From: Haberlea rhodopensis
Taxonomy: Eukaryota > Streptophyta > Magnoliopsida > Lamiales > Gesneriaceae
DNA length: 64,000 bases
Direction of reading: 5' to 3'
Assembly: GCA_907163345.1 (NCBI GenBank)
Contig: CAJQUN010000040.1
Span: forward strand, 3,844,001 to 3,908,000
The translations under genes were made by a program, and so were the position numbers. Each line of letters begins with the position of its first letter. Within the stretch, counting starts at the first letter, position 1. Below, in pieces: positions 59,134-64,000 of this stretch. Under the pieces are notes generated by a model. The model was given only the letters and a program-made list of their open reading frames with translations, did not search any database and was not told the origin of the DNA.

Positions 59134-60260
59134 AACCCTAGAACGTAAAAGTGCGGAAATTTCGGCTATCAATTACCACTGATTTTGAACACCGAATTTG
59201 AATCAAATCCGTGTAATTCATCGTCTGTTTATGAATCACAAAACCCCTCAATTATTATTAAATCACAAACAAAGGAAAGTGCTCCAATTCGAACCACAAT
59301 CCACGCCTATGAACCCTAAAATGTGGAAATATTCCAAATTCGTATTCCCATCAATCCGAACGTGAAATTTAAATTAATTCGGGGTAAATATTCCACATGA
59401 CATATATGTTAAAAGCCCTCTGTAAAATTCAAATGAACAACAAGGGAAGGCCTCCGATTTTGAGCATAAATCACGCTCAAGAACCCTAAATTTTGCAGAT
59501 TTTCAGCATCCGATTTGACTGACAATTCGAACACGAAATCCCAATTAATTTCGGTATGTCAATCGTAATTGTCTCCATAATAAAAGCCCCTTATTGATTT
59601 CGAATTATAAACGAGGTAAGGCGATCAATTTCGAGCCGCAATTCACGCCGTATAAACCCTAAATGACGAAATTTTTGACCAACGATTTCTCTATCAATTC
59701 GAACATATATTTCAAATTAATTTCAGGTTTTTGACCAATATTTAATCCCTACCAAAAACCCCTTATCAAACTGAAATTATAAATTAGTAAATTGCTCAAT
59801 TTCGAAACATGATTTACGCCTCATAAGAACCCTAAATTTCGAAAACTTTCATTACCTATTTAATCGAACTTTCGAACATAAAAATCAAATTAAATTCGTG
59901 ATCTTGCTCGAAATAATACCAGTAGTAAAAGCCCTATGATTTGGACTGATTACAGATAAGGAAAGGACGCCAATTTCGAGCCGCAATTCACGCCCTATAA
60001 ACCCTAAAGTACGAAAACTTCGACCAACGAATTCTCCATCAATCCGAACTTCAAAATAAAATTAATTCTGGATCTTGCTCGAAATCATGCCAGTAGTAAA
60101 AGCCCTATGATTTGGACGGATTACAGATAAGGAAAGGACACCAATTTCGAACCACAATTCACGCCCTAAAGAACCCTAATTACTCAAAATTTCAACCAAC
60201 AATTACTCTCAAATTCGTGAGTCATATCCAAATTCATCATGGGTTACTGATTAATTTAGG
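59134..60260 (+). repeat. Leader of about 172-bp imperfect tandem modules (Gypsy-A)
   Basis: AACCCTAA recurs at 59312, 59482, 59655, 59828, 60000 and 60172, spaced 170-173 bp, with a possible degenerate one near 59134. AAAAGCCC-type blocks and CACGCC stretches keep the same spacing. Several modules match Gypsy-NA modules one for one. Confidence 0.75.
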
Positions 60261-60423
60261 ATACCCATTAAAACCCCCAAGTCAATTTCGAAAAAAAAAA
60301 AATAATAATAATAATAAATATAAGTAAATAAATAAATAAATTTGAGATCAATGTTCTTGTAATTATCATTGTTATTAATCCCCAAATTTAATATATATAT
60401 ATCCACTCCATTGAAATTAGGTA

Positions 60424-60894
60424 ATGACGACCTGTGCTTAGACCAATATGATCCGGAATCTAGAATCTGAAGTAGAGGGACTCAAGCAAAACATAACCGA
60501 ACTTCTCCAGATAAGGGACCATCTACACCAAGAAGTTCAACGTTTCTCCTATTACTACCACCACTCTGACGAACAACTCCGGGAAGCAAAGGAAGAAATC
60601 GCTAGGTTCGATACTTTACGCAGGGTCGCAAATGCAAGGCTTCAGGCATCGAATCAAGAGATAGAACAACTAAGAGCTCGAAATGAGACACTGGAGATTA
60701 CTAACGAACACTTGACAGAGACCAATAATGGAATGTTGTTCGCCCTAAACAACTTGCAAGAGATCAACGATAATCTTCAAGGAGAAGAAGACCCCGAAGA
60801 GGAACCTATGGAAGAGGAAGAAAACCATGAAGAAGAGCCTATGGAAGAGGGAGAAGACGAGGAAGAGTTGGGCGACGGAGAAGTGATAGACTAG
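60424..60894 (+). pseudogene. Additional coiled-coil ORF of Gypsy-A (nonsense codon near start)
   Basis: By comparison with Gypsy-NA the start is the ATG at 60424, but codon 6 is TAG (60439-60441). The open part from the next ATG at 60448 encodes 148 aa: long heptad-rich helix, Tyr patch SYYYHHSDEQL, then a strongly acidic tail with two EEPMEE repeats, ending GEVID. It precedes gag and shows no known retroelement domain. If translation starts at 60448 most of the protein could still be made. Function unknown. Confidence 0.6.
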
Positions 60895-61091
60895 CTCGTA
60901 GAATGATTTATGCTAAGATGTTTTAGAAGCACTTTAAATTAAATAAATTCGCTAGAAGCTTGACTCATTTGATTTAATTGTAAGCATTTCCAATTATTAA
61001 TAAAAGTATCGATTTTTTGTTCTACCTACTTCCAATGTGACGTATTTCTATACACCTTTGCACAACAACCTTAGAATTATTCAAATTGTAG

Positions 61092-62144
61092 GAAATAGCT
61101 GGACGACCTCCTCGTCAAAACCGCAACCCTCGCTACGCTTTTCCTCCCAACAATGGCAGTGTTAACGAGGCAGACAGAAACCAGGATCCTCCACCATCGC
61201 CTCCAAGGGTGGGTTTAAACCGTGAGGATTTGATGGCAATCGCAACTATTGTGGCTACAACTCTTCAAGGATTTGTAAACCCAGCTGCCAACCAGCTACC
61301 ACTACCACCGGTCCAGCAACCACAAAGGATCAAGTATCATTATGAATCCCTTCGTAAAAATCGAGTACCAACTTACGATGGAAACCTGGACCCAGAAATA
61401 GCTCAAAACTGGCTAAAGGAAGTTGAAAATCATCACCGATTGCTTGAAGTACCTCAAGATATCAAGGTTGACGTCACGACGCCTTTTCTCGTGGACCAAG
61501 CTCGAAAGTGGTGGGAAAGCATATCCCCATCTTTGGCAGAAGCGGGACCGATCACTTGGCAAGGTTTTCGCAGCACATTCCTGAAGCAGTACTTTCCAGC
61601 AGCAGTTCGAATCCAAAAGTTGAGTGAATTTGACAATCTGATGCAGACCCCTGAGATGTCAGTAATAGATTACTCTTCGAGGTTCCATGCCCTTGGAACC
61701 TACGCCCCAACCATCATGGCAGATGAAAACTTAAACATTCATCGTTTAAAAAAGGGTTTGAACAGCCGAATCCAGTCAGCTCTGGCAATATTTGAAACCA
61801 CAAACCTTGGGGACCTAATGGGGGCAGCCATTAGAGCTGAGGCCGACATCCAACGTCGAGAGGAAGAATTCAAACGCAAACGACCTCCACCTCAACGACC
61901 ATTTGACAATGACCAAAGATTTAAAAGACCGAACCAGTACAGCAAGGGACCTGCTTTTTCACAGACTAATAAGGCCATTCCTAAATGCCCTTTATGCGAC
62001 CTATCACATACTGGAGAGTGTCGTAAGGTGAGCGGAGCATGCTTCGGATGCGGTAAATTTGGTCATAGAATCGTAGATTGTCCTGAGGAGGATAAAAAGG
62101 GATTTAACACAAGCACTGAAGGTCCACCGATCAAGCCAAAATAA
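61092..62144 (+). CDS. Gypsy-A Gag (retrotransposon gag domain, zinc knuckle)
   Basis: Frame open from 61092 (after TAG at 61089) with an Arg/Pro-rich N-terminus (AGRPPRQNRNPRYAF). The first in-frame ATG is only at 61233, so the beginning may be supplied by splicing at AG 61090-61091. The retrotransposon gag core has QARKWWESISPSL and WQGFRSTFLKQYFP. Near the end CPLCDLSHTGEC is followed by the CCHC knuckle CFGCGKFGHRIVDC. The TAA at 62142-62144 interrupts what is otherwise one gag-pol frame, since pol continues in the same frame. Confidence 0.85.
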   Translation, partial: EIAGRPPRQNRNPRYAFPPNNGSVNEADRNQDPPPSPPRVGLNREDLMAIATIVATTLQGFVNPAANQLPLPPVQQPQRIKYHYESLRKNRVPTYDGNLDPEIAQNWLKEVENHHRLLEVPQDIKVDVTTPFLVDQARKWWESISPSLAEAGPITWQGFRSTFLKQYFPAAVRIQKLSEFDNLMQTPEMSVIDYSSRFHALGTYAPTIMADENLNIHRLKKGLNSRIQSALAIFETTNLGDLMGAAIRAEADIQRREEEFKRKRPPPQRPFDNDQRFKRPNQYSKGPAFSQTNKAIPKCPLCDLSHTGECRKVSGACFGCGKFGHRIVDCPEEDKKGFNTSTEGPPIKPK

Positions 62145-62207
62145 AGCAAACCCAATGCCCGAGTCTATGCAATAACTCAGGAAGAAGCGGAGGATGCGAG
62201 TGACGTC

Positions 62208-63959
62208 GTGGCATGTACCATTTTACTGAAGGAATTATATGCTTATGTATTGTTTGATTGTGGTGCCACACACTCGTTTTTGTCAAAAAGGTTTGCTAAG
62301 AAGTTAAAATTTAGACCTGTTTTACTCGATGAACCATATAGAGTGGCGACCCCCGCCAACAAAACTCTAGAGACAAATAAGATCCATCTAGACTGCAATA
62401 TTGGCATAAGCAATAAAACATTTAGCGCTGACCTGATCCAACTCAACATGGTAGAATTTGATATCATTTTAGGTATGGACTGGTTAGCTAGACACCATGC
62501 AATAGTAGATTGTCATAACAAAAACGTCAAGCTAACAACTTCAGACAACAAAGAAGTCATTTTCCGTGGCAGAACTAAAGCCCGGAAGTCATTATTATCT
62601 GCGGCTCAAACTTGGAGAGCCATGAAGGACGGCGAAGAATTATATCTGTCTACGATAAGCGAGGCAAGGGAAGGAGCCGAACTTAAAATAGAGGATATTC
62701 CAGTGGTACAAGACTTCCCAGACATTTTTCCCGAAGAATTGCCAGGACTAGTGCCAGACCGAGAAGTAGAGTTTGAAATCAACATAATGCCAGGCACTGC
62801 ACCAATCTCGAAAGCACCTTATCGCATGGCCCCAGCTGAGTTGAAAGAACTTAAGGAGCAACTACAAGAACTTTTGGACAAGAAGCAAATTAGACCAAGT
62901 GCATCTCCATGGGGAGCCCCCGTCCTATTTGTGAAGAAAAAAGACGGAAGCATGAGATTATGCATCGATTACAGGGAGCTAAATAAGATCACCATCAAGA
63001 ATCGGTACCCTCTTCCAAGGATAGATGACATCTTCGACCAACTCAAAGGAGCTAAGGTATTTTCAAAGCTCGATCTAAGGTCGGGTTACCATCAGCTGAA
63101 AGTCAAGATGGAGGATATCCCAAAAACCGCTTTCAGGACGAGATACGGACATTACGAGTTCACAGTAATGCCATTTGGGCTGACAAATGCACCAGCCGCA
63201 TTCATGGATTTGATGAACCGAATATTCAAGCCATTTCTGGATAGATTCGTCGTAGTATTCATCGATGATATCCTCGTATACTCTCCGAGTAAAGAAGAAC
63301 ACAAAGAGCACCTTCGTCTTACCCTTCAAACCTTAAGGGATAAAGAATTATACGCCAAATTCAAAAAGTGCGAATTCTGGCTAGAAAGTGTCGCATTCTT
63401 GGGTCATATCATATCAGCAAGAGGCGTGTCAGTGGATCCTAAAAAGGTGGAAGCAGTAATGGATTGGCCAATACCAAAGACAGTGACAGAGATTCGAAGT
63501 TTCTTGGGATTAGCAGGATATTATCGAAAATTCGTCGAGGGATTTTCTTCAATAGCCATACCTCTCACCAAACTCACACAAAAGAATTCAAAATTCATTT
63601 GGAGTAAAGAATGTGAGGAAAGCTTCGAGACATTGAAGAAAAAGCTAGCATCCACACCGGTACTAGTTTTACCCACCGAGGACAAGGACTTTACGATCTA
63701 CAGTGATGCATCAAAGGATGGCTTGGGGTGTGTACTCATGCAAGATGGGAGAGTGATTGTATATGCTTCGAGGCAACTCAAACCATATGAACAAAACTAT
63801 CCTACGCATGACCTTGAGTTATCAACTGTAGTTTTTGCCTTGAAAATATGGAGGCATTACCTCTACGGTGCCAAGTGTGAAATTTTCACGGATCATCAGA
63901 GCCTCAAGTATTTGTTCACCCAGAAGGAATTGAATATGAGGCAAAGACGATGGATATAA
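62208..63959 (+). pseudogene. Gypsy-A Pol, interrupted: protease, reverse transcriptase, RNase H
   Basis: Same frame as gag. Protease motif is FDCGATHSF; family members usually have DSGA, so the second active-site residue is replaced by Cys. RT marks: KKDGSMRLCIDYRELN, LDLRSGYHQLKV, TVMPFGLTNAPA, VVFIDDILVYS, FLGHIISARGV, FLGLAGYYRKFV. RNase H: IYSDASKDGLGCVL, TDHQSLKYLF. A TAA at 63957-63959 falls inside RNase H right after RQRRWI; the same frame continues beyond it (LLKDYDLTISYHP) to the window end. Integrase is outside. Confidence 0.88.
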
Positions 63960-64000
63960 CTCTTAAAGGACTACGATCTTACGATAAGCTACCATCCAGG

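Larger units (their letters stand above)
57488..64000 (+). mobile_element. Gypsy-A: Tekay/Del-like Ty3/Gypsy element (5' part, cut by window end)
   Basis: LTR 57488-58571, PBS at 58578-58589, modular leader, additional ORF, then gag and pol (protease, RT, RNase H). Gag-pol order and RT sequence suit the chromovirus Tekay/Del group; integrase and chromodomain would lie beyond the window. Nonsense codons are present in the additional ORF and twice in gag-pol, so this copy is probably dead. It is the likely autonomous relative of Gypsy-NA. Confidence 0.9.

Overview
The window is nuclear DNA from a flowering plant. Genes are split by many short GT-AG introns, and the intergenic space is AT-rich and full of LTR retrotransposons, LINE and SINE remnants, MITEs and microsatellites. 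The protein-coding genes look eudicot, perhaps asterid/Lamiales; that placement is an inference from protein resemblance, not a measurement.

Layout. 1-410: last exon of a TVP38/TMEM64-like membrane protein gene. 1060-2345: decayed LINE. 2476-9194: young, complete Ty1/copia element (Copia-1) with an intact 1375-codon gag-pol and a 5-bp target-site duplication (TSD). 9874-10729: two-exon phytocyanin gene. 11161-15921: deleted copia element (Copia-2) that inserted into a subtilase pseudogene, whose remains continue to about 16330. 18357-20591: intact single-exon subtilase gene. 21552-41667 (minus): 21-exon Sec1/Munc18 gene, KEULE type. Its splice sites give exactly 665 codons including the stop. 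Its introns hold a 7.3-kb non-autonomous Gypsy element (Gypsy-NA), a solo LTR and an unidentified poly(A)-tailed ORF fragment. 42892-44220 (minus): intronless UDP-glucuronate 4-epimerase. 44834-46415: a Helitron-like element and a hAT element carrying a broken ribosomal protein eL36 copy. 46611-51415 (minus): 10-exon SPX-MFS vacuolar phosphate transporter (PHT5 type, 694 codons including the stop). 52655-57420: Mutator-like fold-back element, two SINEs of one family, a MITE and microsatellites. 57488-64000: start of a Tekay/Del-like Gypsy element (Gypsy-A), cut by the window edge.

The host genes are unrelated housekeeping or secretory genes: membrane fusion at cytokinesis, pectin precursor synthesis, vacuolar phosphate storage, extracellular protease and copper protein. 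They do not form a pathway. The novelty is in the mobile elements. (1) Copia-1 has no tRNA primer-binding site that I recognise. The 16 bases just inside its 5' LTR are perfectly complementary to a segment of its own LTR, which suggests self-primed reverse transcription. (2) Gypsy-NA and Gypsy-A share three things: an additional coiled-coil ORF upstream of gag, a long leader built of roughly 172-bp modules that each carry a telo-box-like ACCCTAA, and a canonical splice donor inside the LTR matched by an acceptor just before the additional ORF. Together these suggest a retrovirus-like spliced RNA for the additional protein.
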